Made by a program: the position numbers and the translations under genes | In this document: piece by piece, positions 1-5,252 of the stretch | Position numbering within the stretch: position 1 is the stretch's first letter | Layout of the letters: each line of letters opens with the position of its first letter | NCBI GenBank assembly: GCA_023387135.1 | Contig: JAEWIK010000302.1 | Location: 1 to 7,211 of the forward strand | Length of the DNA stretch: 7,211 bases | Direction of reading: 5' to 3' | Source of the DNA: Actinomycetes bacterium | Lineage (GTDB): Bacteria; Actinomycetota; Actinomycetes; Propionibacteriales; Propionibacteriaceae | Notes under the pieces: generated by a model | Seen by the model: only the letters and a program-made list of their open reading frames with translations | What the model was told of the DNA's origin: nothing | Databases searched by the model: none

Positions 1-738
1 CGCGAACAGCGGCAGGATCGCGTTGCGCACCCCGAAATTGCCCCAGCCGTTGGCGAACCCGGAGCCGAATGCCGCCCTGTAGGCACTGTCGCCCCACGCC
101 TCACCTAGCGTCACCGCCGGCATCACGGGGCTGCCCGGCGCTGGCCGAAGCGACGCGTGACCCAGGAAGACGGCGACGATTCCCGCAGCGATCAACAGTG
201 CGACGGCGTAGACCAGGAAGGGCACCCGAAGACCCAGCCCGCCGAGCAGGCCGCCCACGACCGGCCCACCGATCCCACCCAGCAGGAACGCGGACGCATA
301 CGCGGACGACACCCGTGCGCGGATGCTCGCCGGGGCGAGGCGAACAAGGAGCGCGATAGCGGAGACTGTGAACATCGTCGATCCGATGCCGCCGAGCCCC
401 CGGAAGAGCACCAGTTGCCAGTAGTTCTGAGCGAAGGCTGTGGCTCCTGTGGACACCGCGACGATGACGACCCCGGCGAGGTAGACCGGGCGTTCGCCCA
501 GCGCGGCGATGAGCCGTCCGCTCGCCGGGGCGAACACGAGGCGGAAGAACGCGAACACACTGACGACCACGCTGGACCCGAACGCTCCGACACCGAAGCT
601 CTGCGCGAACGACGGCAACACCGGGGTGATCAAACCGAAACCGATAGCGATCACGAAAGCCGCCGCAACGAGCACCCAGACCTCGCCTGGAATCCGAGGG
701 CTCCCGCTCGGCAGCGCGGCAACGGTGGTGTCCGGCAC
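1..738 (-). CDS. MFS transporter, DHA1 drug-efflux type, N-terminal 246 residues (cut by left edge)
   Basis: Proton-driven membrane exporter of the major facilitator superfamily, probably for a drug or metabolite; the substrate cannot be read from sequence. Reading down from 738, the protein begins VPDTTVAALPSG. It then shows TM1 (about residues 20-41, containing PVLP), TM2, a motif A equivalent in the cytoplasmic loop (SGRLIAALGERPVY), TM3, TM4, TM5 with the antiporter motif C (GGIGGPVVGG) and TM6. After a linker, the start of TM7 (GFANGWGNFG) runs off the window. The GTG at 738 is chosen because TGA and TAA stops lie in frame just upstream (745-750) and because VPDTT resembles homologue starts I recall. 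No Shine-Dalgarno sequence is visible. The gene starts only 17 bases after the end of the recombinase remnant on the same strand. Family certain, substrate unknown. Confidence 0.9.
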   Translation of the reverse strand, partial: MPDTTVAALPSGSPRIPGEVWVLVAAAFVIAIGFGLITPVLPSFAQSFGVGAFGSSVVVSVFAFFRLVFAPASGRLIAALGERPVYLAGVVIVAVSTGATAFAQNYWQLVLFRGLGGIGSTMFTVSAIALLVRLAPASIRARVSSAYASAFLLGGIGGPVVGGLLGGLGLRVPFLVYAVALLIAAGIVAVFLGHASLRPAPGSPVMPAVTLGEAWGDSAYRAAFGSGFANGWGNFGVRNAILPLFA

Positions 739-746
739 GATCAGTC

Positions 747-752
747 ATTATG
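747..752 (-). promoter_or_regulatory. Possible -10 element of the MFS gene
   Basis: CATAAT on the minus strand lies 8 nt before the GTG start at 738, so a transcript would begin at or next to the start codon. No -35 resembling TTGACA is visible at the usual distance. The position could be coincidental. Confidence 0.3.
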
Positions 753-755
753 CCG

Positions 756-1079
756 TCAGCCCGCCGTCCGGCGATCCGCGCTTTGTCGTCGGTAGGTCCG
801 GAAGAAGCCGGCGACCACCGACATCCGCCGCGACACCGTCCAGGGCTTCAACCGGCGCACTTCCTGCATCCACCGGACGTACAACTCAATGTGCACTCAC
901 TGAGCAGCCAGAGGCGGTAGCCGCCGCTCGGTGCTCCAGACGAGGAAGGCGCGAAGGTGGGATTCGGTGTGAACGCGGGTGGCGTCCTTGAATCTGGCCA
1001 GATAGGCAGCCACCGCCCGCACCAACGGATCAATAGCGGCTGCGAGCAACGCCGGAAACAGAACTGCCTGAGTAGTCAT
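756..1079 (-). pseudogene. Tyrosine recombinase (phage integrase family) N-terminal remnant, with a premature stop
   Basis: The family cuts and joins DNA with an R-H-R-Y catalytic domain at its C-terminus. Here only the N-terminal SAM-like core-binding region survives. The first part starts at ATG 1079, behind a good GGAGG (plus strand 1087-1091, spacer 7). It runs through AVAAYLARFKDATRVHTES and STERRLPPLAAQ to a TGA at 897-899. The same frame then continues as VHIELYVRWMQEVRR, followed by VSRRMSVVAGFFRTYR, which matches the rest of this region in Streptomyces integrases as I remember them (Q-R-P-HIELY, then AGFYRT). The TGA is consistent with a CGA arginine codon changed by C to T. After FRTYR the similarity stops, and the frame closes at TGA 756-758. 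No catalytic domain follows in any frame; the MFS gene does instead. Inactive as a recombinase. It lies 30 bp behind the toxin gene. Confidence 0.75.
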
Positions 1080-1109
1080 CCCCGATCCTCCGGCTACACG
1101 GGTGCGGCG

Positions 1110-1349
1110 TCAGGGGAGCAGATCCCAGTACTGCTTGCGGGCGGGCATCGCGTGGATGACCATCTCCTCGCCACCCTCAAGCACGAGGACCACGGTCTCC
1201 AGCAACCGCGCATGGGTGTCGAAGCCGAGCCGAAGCTCGCGAAGGGGAGGGCCGTCGTCCAGCGGTTCAGCCCACAGTGCCCATTCAGCCGCTTGTTCGG
1301 CGTCTTCGGCGACCACGCCGTGCTTGAGGGCGCTGCTGTGGACCTTCAC
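1110..1349 (-). CDS. Small toxin-like protein, partner of the upstream RHH antitoxin
   Basis: A 79-residue protein starting KVHSSALKHGV and ending VIHAMPARKQYWDLLP. This layout recalls small BrnT/RelE-like toxins annotated beside CopG antitoxins in Streptomyces: an N-terminal S-A-x-K-H-G, central strands, then I-H-A-M followed by a basic Arg/Lys-Tyr tail. If so it would be a ribonuclease-type growth inhibitor neutralised by its partner, but the catalytic chemistry is not shown here. The GTG start overlaps the antitoxin stop as GTGA (1346-1349). No Shine-Dalgarno is visible before it, so translation probably depends on coupling to the antitoxin. It is followed after 30 bp by the recombinase remnant. 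The assignment rests on gene order, size and recalled similarity; it could be a diverged or inactive family member. Confidence 0.65.
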   Translation of the reverse strand: MKVHSSALKHGVVAEDAEQAAEWALWAEPLDDGPPLRELRLGFDTHARLLETVVLVLEGGEEMVIHAMPARKQYWDLLP

Positions 1350-1579
1350 GCCGCGTAATGCGCTAGTGCGGCCCTGATCGCTTCCGAGCGGCTCAGGTCG
1401 TGGCGTTGTGCGGCAGCGTCCAGGGCTTCCAGCTCCTCAGCGGTCAGGCGTACCGCCACCACCTGCGCCGGTTCCGCCCCGCGCCCTGGCCGGCCACGAC
1501 CGCGACGCTTCAGCTCGGCGACGTCGTAGCCGGCCGCGGCCTCCTCAGCCCACTTCTGGATCTGCTCGTCACTCACCAC
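1346..1579 (-). CDS. Ribbon-helix-helix (CopG family) antitoxin
   Basis: A 77-residue protein predicted to bind DNA as a dimer, neutralise the downstream toxin and repress its own operon. Residues about 1-22 (SDEQIQKWAEEAAAGYDV) resemble the toxin-binding or linker segment of related proteins. Residues 25-34 are a basic Arg/Gly run (KRRGRGRPGRG) like an AT-hook. Residues 38-76 form the ribbon-helix-helix: strand QVVAVRLT, helix AEELEALDAAAQRH, turn DLSRS, helix EAIRAALAHYA. A longer frame up to ATG 1654 exists, but its extra residues are low-complexity and would overlap the promoter and the preceding hairpin. GTG 1579 (or GTG 1576) is preferred because a -10 hexamer ends 6 nt upstream and the protein then starts like known members. 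Confidence 0.8.
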   Translation of the reverse strand: MVSDEQIQKWAEEAAAGYDVAELKRRGRGRPGRGAEPAQVVAVRLTAEELEALDAAAQRHDLSRSEAIRAALAHYAA

Positions 1580-1585
1580 AACCAA

Positions 1586-1613
1586 ATCGTATAACGAAAA
1601 TCTCGATCGGCAA
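1586..1613 (-). promoter_or_regulatory. Promoter of the toxin-antitoxin operon, with overlapping inverted repeat
   Basis: On the minus strand a -35-like TTGCCG (1608-1613) and a -10-like TACGAT (1586-1591) are separated by 16 nt. Six bases later comes the GTG start at 1579, so transcription should begin at or beside the start codon, giving a leaderless mRNA. A perfect inverted repeat, TCGT-TAT-ACGA, overlaps the -10 element. It is a plausible operator for autorepression by the RHH protein. This is the best-formed promoter in the window and lies in an unusually AT-rich patch. Confidence 0.55.
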
Positions 1614-1644
1614 GACCCCGCGCCTGGCACGAGCGCACACACCA

Positions 1645-1669
1645 ACGGCAGCATGAGGGTGCGTGCCGT
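1645..1669 (-). terminator. Hairpin after the regulator gene, probable terminator
   Basis: Starting 8 nt after the regulator stop codon, the minus strand can pair ACGGCA with TGCCGT and, inside this, GCA with TGC. That makes a 9-bp stem with one bulged C and a 6-nt loop. There is no U-tract, which is common for actinomycete terminators. It separates the regulator from the toxin-antitoxin promoter. Confidence 0.5.
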
Positions 1670-1676
1670 CGGGGGG

Positions 1677-2303
1677 TCAGTTCGTAGGAGTGGTCACCTC
1701 GAGATCGTCGGTGCCGCGTTCGATGCCAAGCGTTGCCAGCAGGTCTTCGTGGAGCGAGATCCAGACCAGGTGGCAGGAGGGTCGGTCGGGCGCATCGAGC
1801 CAGGCAGAGTCGCCACCCAGCACACGGTCAAGGGCCTCGTGAAAGCGGGGAGCATGGACGGAGAAGCGGTCCAACGCTGAACTGAGCGTCGAGCAGACCC
1901 CGTCGACTCCTTTTGCGATCGAGGTCAACTCCCTCAGAACGGTGGCGTTCACCCTGTCGTCGAGGTGGGCGTTGAGCTGCCACCGAGTGCAGGCAGAGCC
2001 GAGACGGCGGTTGAGGGGAAGGAATGCTTGGTGCGCGGTCGCCACTGTCGTTCGAGCGCCGGCCTTGTCGAGCTCGTCTGCCAGTTGCCGCTCGTTCTCG
2101 TCCTTGCCGCGGCTGGTCAGCGACCAGGTGATCGTGCCGAACCAGTCGTGCTTGGTGATCCACCCAACGGCTTGAGCGTCGAGCAGGTCCTCGCCGGTGG
2201 CCTGTGGGTCGAGGTCGTACAGCGCCGCGGCGGCCTCGACCGTTGGAGCGCCCAACACGCGTACCGCGTGCAGGGCCAGCAGGGTGGGCGGAGAGGCAAA
2301 CAC
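1677..2303 (-). CDS. Winged-helix-like putative transcriptional regulator
   Basis: About 208 residues from GTG 2303. The N-terminal part (TLLALHAVRVLG, then EAAAALYDLD, DLLDAQAVGWITK and a strand pair WFGTITWSLTSRGKDENER) reads like a MarR/PadR-type winged helix-turn-helix: helix, recognition helix, wing, then a helix leading to a dimer or effector region. The second half contains FLPLNRRLGSACTRWQL and SCHLVWISLHEDLLATLGI. I recall both from uncharacterised Streptomyces proteins labelled transcriptional regulator. The effector and targets are unknown. An in-frame GTG at 2375 would add 24 residues that look unstructured and lack a good ribosome site. The GTG at 2303, 6 nt after a -10-like CATACT, is preferred; GTG 2309 is also possible. 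The gene is flanked by hairpins on both sides, so it is probably monocistronic. Confidence 0.7.
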   Translation of the reverse strand: MFASPPTLLALHAVRVLGAPTVEAAAALYDLDPQATGEDLLDAQAVGWITKHDWFGTITWSLTSRGKDENERQLADELDKAGARTTVATAHQAFLPLNRRLGSACTRWQLNAHLDDRVNATVLRELTSIAKGVDGVCSTLSSALDRFSVHAPRFHEALDRVLGGDSAWLDAPDRPSCHLVWISLHEDLLATLGIERGTDDLEVTTPTN

Positions 2304-2309
2304 GACCAC

Positions 2310-2315
2310 AGTATG
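2310..2315 (-). promoter_or_regulatory. Possible -10 element of the regulator gene
   Basis: CATACT on the minus strand lies exactly 6 nt before GTG 2303, the same spacing as at three other genes here. No clear -35 is seen. If the gene really starts at 2375, this site is inside the coding region and meaningless. Confidence 0.35.
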
Positions 2316-2412
2316 CGGGCCCTCAGTTCGTTCGGTGGCGACGCCTGGCCGGGAGGTGCCCATCGCGAAGCTCACCGCCGTGCTGATGCCAGATCCTGGC
2401 CACGACCGAGCG

Positions 2413-2429
2413 GCCGCGAACCTCGCGGC
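2413..2429 (-). terminator. Perfect 7-bp hairpin after the acetyltransferase gene, probable terminator
   Basis: GCCGCGA pairs perfectly with TCGCGGC across a 3-nt loop, 24 nt beyond the acetyltransferase stop codon. A second smaller hairpin (TGACG, CGC, CGTCA at 2444-2456) includes the stop codon itself. No U-tract follows, as is usual in high-GC actinomycetes. Confidence 0.55.
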
Positions 2430-2453
2430 AGATCGGCACGTAATGACGCGCCG

Positions 2454-3011
2454 TCAGGTCAAGGCGGGACGTGTCCGCCACTGGACGTCGCTCATTGCGT
2501 AGACGAGGTTGTCGTCCCATGCGCCACGGGACCAGTAGGACTTGGGTGCCAGCGATTCGACGTGCATTCCCAGCCGTTCGAGCAGCTTCGCCGAGCGCAC
2601 ATTCTCCGGCGACAGCTGGGCATAGATTCGGTGGCACCCGAGGCGGTCGATCAGATCGGCGACCACCGCGGAGGCAGCCTCGTACGCGAACCCTTTGCCC
2701 TGGAACTCGGTCCGCAAGGTGAAGCCGATCTCGGCGACGCCCCCATGCTCGTGGAGTCTCACGTAGAGGTCGCCTATGAGTTCGCCGTCCCGCTCGATCC
2801 CGATCTGGCGAGGCTCGCCCTGAAGCAGGTCGACCCAACCCGCCTGGGCCGCGACGTGCCGCTCCACCCACTCCCGCGACAGAGGAAGGTCCCAGTCCTG
2901 TAGCGCGGCTACGTCCGGGTCGTTCCGGTAGGCGACGATGACGTCGATGTCCTGCTCCCGCAGCGGGCGCAGAATCAGGTTCTCAGTGCGCAGGGGGTAG
3001 GGCGAACTCAT
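2454..3011 (-). CDS. GNAT-family N-acetyltransferase, RimJ/RimL type
   Basis: Transfers an acetyl group from acetyl-CoA to an amine, either a protein N-terminus or a small molecule; the acceptor is not evident. The 185-residue protein opens with LRTENLILRPLREQD, the standard first strand of the Acetyltransf_3 group. It carries the acetyl-CoA pyrophosphate loop R-TEFQGKGFAYEA (Q104, G105, G107) preceded by EIGFTLR. It ends with the family's SPENVRSAKLLERLGM segment (residues 134-149), where Asn and Ser contact the cofactor region. The start is placed at ATG 3011 because the fold begins directly after it. ATG 3023 or 3131 would add residues with no family likeness. It faces the plus-strand gene at 3220 across 208 bp and is followed by a hairpin, so it is probably transcribed alone. 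Confidence 0.9.
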   Translation of the reverse strand: MSSPYPLRTENLILRPLREQDIDVIVAYRNDPDVAALQDWDLPLSREWVERHVAAQAGWVDLLQGEPRQIGIERDGELIGDLYVRLHEHGGVAEIGFTLRTEFQGKGFAYEAASAVVADLIDRLGCHRIYAQLSPENVRSAKLLERLGMHVESLAPKSYWSRGAWDDNLVYAMSDVQWRTRPALT

Positions 3012-3208
3012 GCGTTCCAGCATCCCCACTGCGTCGCACCGCGACAAGCGACACCCGGGCTGGCGCCTGACAGCGGCCATTGAGCGCGGTCGCGTTGGGT
3101 GGCAGCCAGCCGGATGGCCACCCTCACACACCGCGGCAGTTCAGTGTGTTTCGTCCAGGTGGCGTGGCCGTGCGACAGACTGGGCTCACGGGTGTCGGTG
3201 TTCGGAGC

Positions 3209-3215
3209 GGGAGGT
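3209..3215 (+). promoter_or_regulatory. Strong ribosome binding site fixing the start of the 182-residue protein
   Basis: GGGAGGT lies just before ATG 3220, with 5 nt between GGAGG and the ATG. It decides against the longer in-frame start at 3010, whose product would begin with 70 residues lacking protein-like character. Confidence 0.7.
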
Positions 3216-3219
3216 CACG

Positions 3220-3768
3220 ATGTCGCGGGGTTGGTTGACGTCGTTGCTCTACGGCTCGCCTGCCCGGCCACTGCCGCCCTCGCCGCTCGCCGGTATGGCG
3301 GCCGCTTCGGAGGCTGAATGTGCTGCCGCCTTGCTGAGTGGTTGGCACGAGCAGGTTCCGGATTGTGTCGAAGTCCCGCCGCGCGAGGATTTCGTCGAGG
3401 ATGAGCGAGGAACGCCCACTATGCAGTTCGCCGCATTGTCGAGCCCTAGGCTCAACGAGGAGCAGGTCCTGGTCGAGTGGCTTGCCGATGACGACACGTG
3501 GGGCAACGGCGCGATCTGGACGAAGTTCCCCGGCATGACCGTGGAGCCGGGAGAAATCGACCGCGCGGGCGAGTGGGACATGTCCGACGCCTTCTGGACC
3601 GGGGTAGGCCTGCTCCGCAATGGAGTGCGATACGGCCGGAACCGGTTCGGCCGAGCACGGGCGTTCATCTTCGTCGACGAAGCCGCCAGTTGGTCGGTTC
3701 TGGGAGTCCACGAGCCGCTCGGCATGGAACACGACTGGGTGGGCCGGCCAAGGTTAGCGGGTCCGTAA
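3220..3768 (+). CDS. Hypothetical protein, 182 residues, unrecognised
   Basis: I do not recognise this family. The product starts MSRGWLTSLLYGSPARPLPP and has no convincing transmembrane helix or signal peptide. It is acidic in the middle (REDFVEDERG, EWLADDDTWGNG). Its C-terminal half is rich in aromatic residues: WTKFPGMTVEPGEID, then EWDMSDAFWTGVGLL and NRFGRARAFIFVDEAASW. It looks like a soluble alpha/beta protein. The third-position G/C bias over the whole frame and the strong ribosome site support it as a real gene. It is divergent from the acetyltransferase and separated by 157 bp from the ATPase gene. No job can be inferred from its neighbours. Confidence 0.75.
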   Translation: MSRGWLTSLLYGSPARPLPPSPLAGMAAASEAECAAALLSGWHEQVPDCVEVPPREDFVEDERGTPTMQFAALSSPRLNEEQVLVEWLADDDTWGNGAIWTKFPGMTVEPGEIDRAGEWDMSDAFWTGVGLLRNGVRYGRNRFGRARAFIFVDEAASWSVLGVHEPLGMEHDWVGRPRLAGP

Positions 3769-3913
3769 TCGGGGCTGCTTGCCTGATCGCGTGCCGCCGT
3801 CGCCTCGCCCCAGCACACCGGGACGGGGGCCACTGCGAACTCGGCGCACCGTGCGTGGCGGCAGGAGGGGGTGCTCTCCGGGCCGTGCTGCTGCTTCTGT
3901 CGGGGCGGGGTCG

Positions 3914-3919
3914 TAGCTT
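3914..3919 (+). promoter_or_regulatory. Possible -10 element giving a leaderless ATPase mRNA
   Basis: TAGCTT fits the actinomycete TAnnnT consensus and ends 6 nt before the GTG start at 3926. No TTGACA-like -35 is present at 16-18 nt. The rest of the 157-bp gap holds only short inverted repeats, for example CGCAC/GTGCG at 3845-3855. Confidence 0.4.
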
Positions 3920-3925
3920 GTCGGG

Positions 3926-4648
3926 GTGACTGCGTTTAGTTCGTTGGCTGTGCGGGAGGTGGTGGGCGAGCCCGGCGACGACACGGGGTGGCCGTTCACG
4001 TTGGGGCCGGTCGCGCAGTTGGTGCGGGAGGGGCTCGAGCTCTCCGAGCTGACCGTGCTCGTCGGGGAGAACGGGGTCGGGAAGTCGACCATCGTCGAGG
4101 CCATCGCCATGGCGTACGGGCTCAGCCCCGAGGGCGGCAGCACCTTCGTGAGGCGGTCGGACCGGCCCACCGAGTCTCCGCTGCATGAGCGGATCCATCT
4201 GGTCCGGGGCGTAGGCCGCTCCCGCTGGGGTTACTTCCTGCGGGCCGAGACCATGCACGGCCTCCTGACGTTCCTCGAAGAGCACCCGTCCGCGTACGAC
4301 GCCGAGACGCCGTACCACGAACGCTCGCACGGTCAGGCGTTCAACGAACTGCTCACCGCCAAGCTCGGCCACATGACCGGACGCGGCGGCTTCCTGGTGA
4401 TGGACGAGCCCGAGGCCGGCCTGTCGCTGCTCTCCCAGATCACCCTCGCCAACCAGCTCGCGAAACTGCGCGACGACCGCGTCCAGGTGCTGCTCGCCAC
4501 CCACTCCCCCATCCTCGCCGCCACCCCCGGCGCCCAGATCATCGAACTCGACGAGCACGGACTCCACAGCCGCTCCTGGGACGAGCTGATGACAGTCGCG
4601 CTGTACCGCCGCTTCCTGGCCGACCCCGGCTACTTCGGTCTGGAGTGA
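3926..4648 (+). CDS. Stand-alone AAA/ABC-like ATPase
   Basis: A 240-residue soluble ATPase of the RecF/ABC-like AAA group (AAA_21/AAA_23 type). Visible motifs in order are Walker A GENGVGKST (residues 47-55), an ABC-signature equivalent RSHGQAFNELL (133-143), Walker B FLVMDEPEAGL with D160 and E161, and the switch histidine in ATHSPIL (H193). The arrangement is complete and should hydrolyse ATP as a dimer. No membrane partner, nuclease domain, TOPRIM domain or coiled-coil arm is present, and none is encoded next door. The protein is far shorter than SMC, RecF or OLD proteins. Similar single-gene ATPases are common in Streptomyces and have no settled role. The GTG start directly follows a -10-like hexamer. 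The gene is followed after 40 bp by the membrane-anchored protein, which has its own -10-like site. It could still be part of a defence or transport complex encoded elsewhere. Confidence 0.92.
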   Translation: MTAFSSLAVREVVGEPGDDTGWPFTLGPVAQLVREGLELSELTVLVGENGVGKSTIVEAIAMAYGLSPEGGSTFVRRSDRPTESPLHERIHLVRGVGRSRWGYFLRAETMHGLLTFLEEHPSAYDAETPYHERSHGQAFNELLTAKLGHMTGRGGFLVMDEPEAGLSLLSQITLANQLAKLRDDRVQVLLATHSPILAATPGAQIIELDEHGLHSRSWDELMTVALYRRFLADPGYFGLE

Positions 4649-4676
4649 ACCCGGCCCCGGAGCGCCCCCGGGCACC

Positions 4677-4682
4677 TACGCT
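4677..4682 (+). promoter_or_regulatory. Possible -10 element giving a leaderless mRNA for the membrane protein
   Basis: TACGCT (TAnnnT) lies exactly 6 nt before GTG 4689. No -35 is evident. The upstream 40-bp gap also carries a GC-rich imperfect inverted repeat (CCCGG ... CCGGG, about 4651-4672) that could end ATPase transcription. Confidence 0.4.
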
Positions 4683-4688
4683 CGGACC

Positions 4689-5072
4689 GTGGGGATGAAG
4701 CACTGGGTGATGGGGGCAGCTGCCCTCGGTGCCTTCGTCCCCGCCTGGTTGTTCGTCATCAGCCCCTTCATGCTCGCCGTCGCGGAGAACGCGGTCCCGG
4801 GCATCGCCGAGCTCAGACTGCCCCCCGGCACCACCATCGTCTCCACCGAGAAGGGCTGCGGATCCGGGGGCTGCTGGGTTGACGTCGAGTTGCGGCCAGC
4901 CCACGGCATGTCAGAAGCCGGGCTCCTGGACGCGCTCGGCCTCCCCGACAACCGTGAGGTCTGCGAACTCGGCGGTCCACCGATGTTCTGGACCGTTTGC
5001 CACTGGCGCAGCGACGCAGCAGCCCACCTGGACAGGATCGTCATCTCCCTCGCCTACCGGCGGACGCAGTAA
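4689..5072 (+). CDS. Membrane-anchored hypothetical protein with four cysteines
   Basis: A 127-residue protein. Residues about 6-31 (VMGAAALGAFVPAWLFVISP and onward) form one hydrophobic segment, a membrane anchor or uncleaved signal. The rest should then face outside. That part contains LPPGTTIVSTEKGCGSGGCW with Cys57 and Cys62, plus Cys92 and Cys104 (VCELGG, WTVCHW). Four cysteines in a small exported domain suggest two disulfides. No catalytic motif or lipobox is seen. I faintly recall unnamed Streptomyces proteins with the same GCGSGGCW stretch, but no function. GTG 4689 is preferred to ATG 4695 because of the -10-like hexamer 6 nt before it; the difference is two residues. It is convergent with the glycosidase. 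Confidence 0.75.
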   Translation: MGMKHWVMGAAALGAFVPAWLFVISPFMLAVAENAVPGIAELRLPPGTTIVSTEKGCGSGGCWVDVELRPAHGMSEAGLLDALGLPDNREVCELGGPPMFWTVCHWRSDAAAHLDRIVISLAYRRTQ

Positions 5073-5163
5073 GGCGCAAGCCTCCAAACCCTGAGCGAGC
5101 CGAGCCCGGTCGCGCGGCCGGACCGGCCGGCCCGACGCGTCACGTGCGGATGGTGGCTCTTGC

Positions 5164-5192
5164 CGTCGCCGTGCGGTCCTTTACGGCGGACG
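5164..5192. terminator. Hairpin between convergent genes, possible bidirectional terminator
   Basis: CGTCGCCGT can pair with ACGGC-G-GACG: 9 bp with one bulged G and a 10-nt loop. It lies between the end of the membrane protein gene and the end of the glycosidase. An alternative stem, GCGGTC/GACCGC (5173-5178 with 5192-5197), uses part of the same bases. A further GC palindrome, GGCCGGACCGGCC, sits at 5116-5128. Nothing else is seen in the 180-bp gap. Confidence 0.4.
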
Positions 5193-5252
5193 ACCGCTCT
5201 CACCTTCACTCTCCAGGGCTCTTCGCCGTCGCAGCCCATCTGAGGAGGCTCG

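Noticed and set aside
101..748. Minus-strand 215-codon frame starting with ATG at 748
   Set aside because: The frame one base away gives clear MFS transmembrane segments and motifs A and C. This one is Arg/Gly-rich with no hydrophobic segments.
837..1429. 13-bp direct repeat CGTCCAGGGCTTC at 837-849 and 1417-1429, as a possible attachment or target duplication
   Set aside because: Both copies lie inside coding sequence (recombinase fragment and antitoxin) in different frames. A 13-mer match is expected by chance in a window of this size and GC content.
1965..2903. Plus-strand frame of 312 codons across the regulator and acetyltransferase
   Set aside because: It spans two minus-strand genes and the gap between them, and its product has no recognisable domain.
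3665..4675. Long minus-strand open frame (336 codons) opposite the ATPase gene
   Set aside because: It is the antisense shadow of a gene with complete Walker A, Walker B and switch motifs. Its own product is low-complexity and matches no family.
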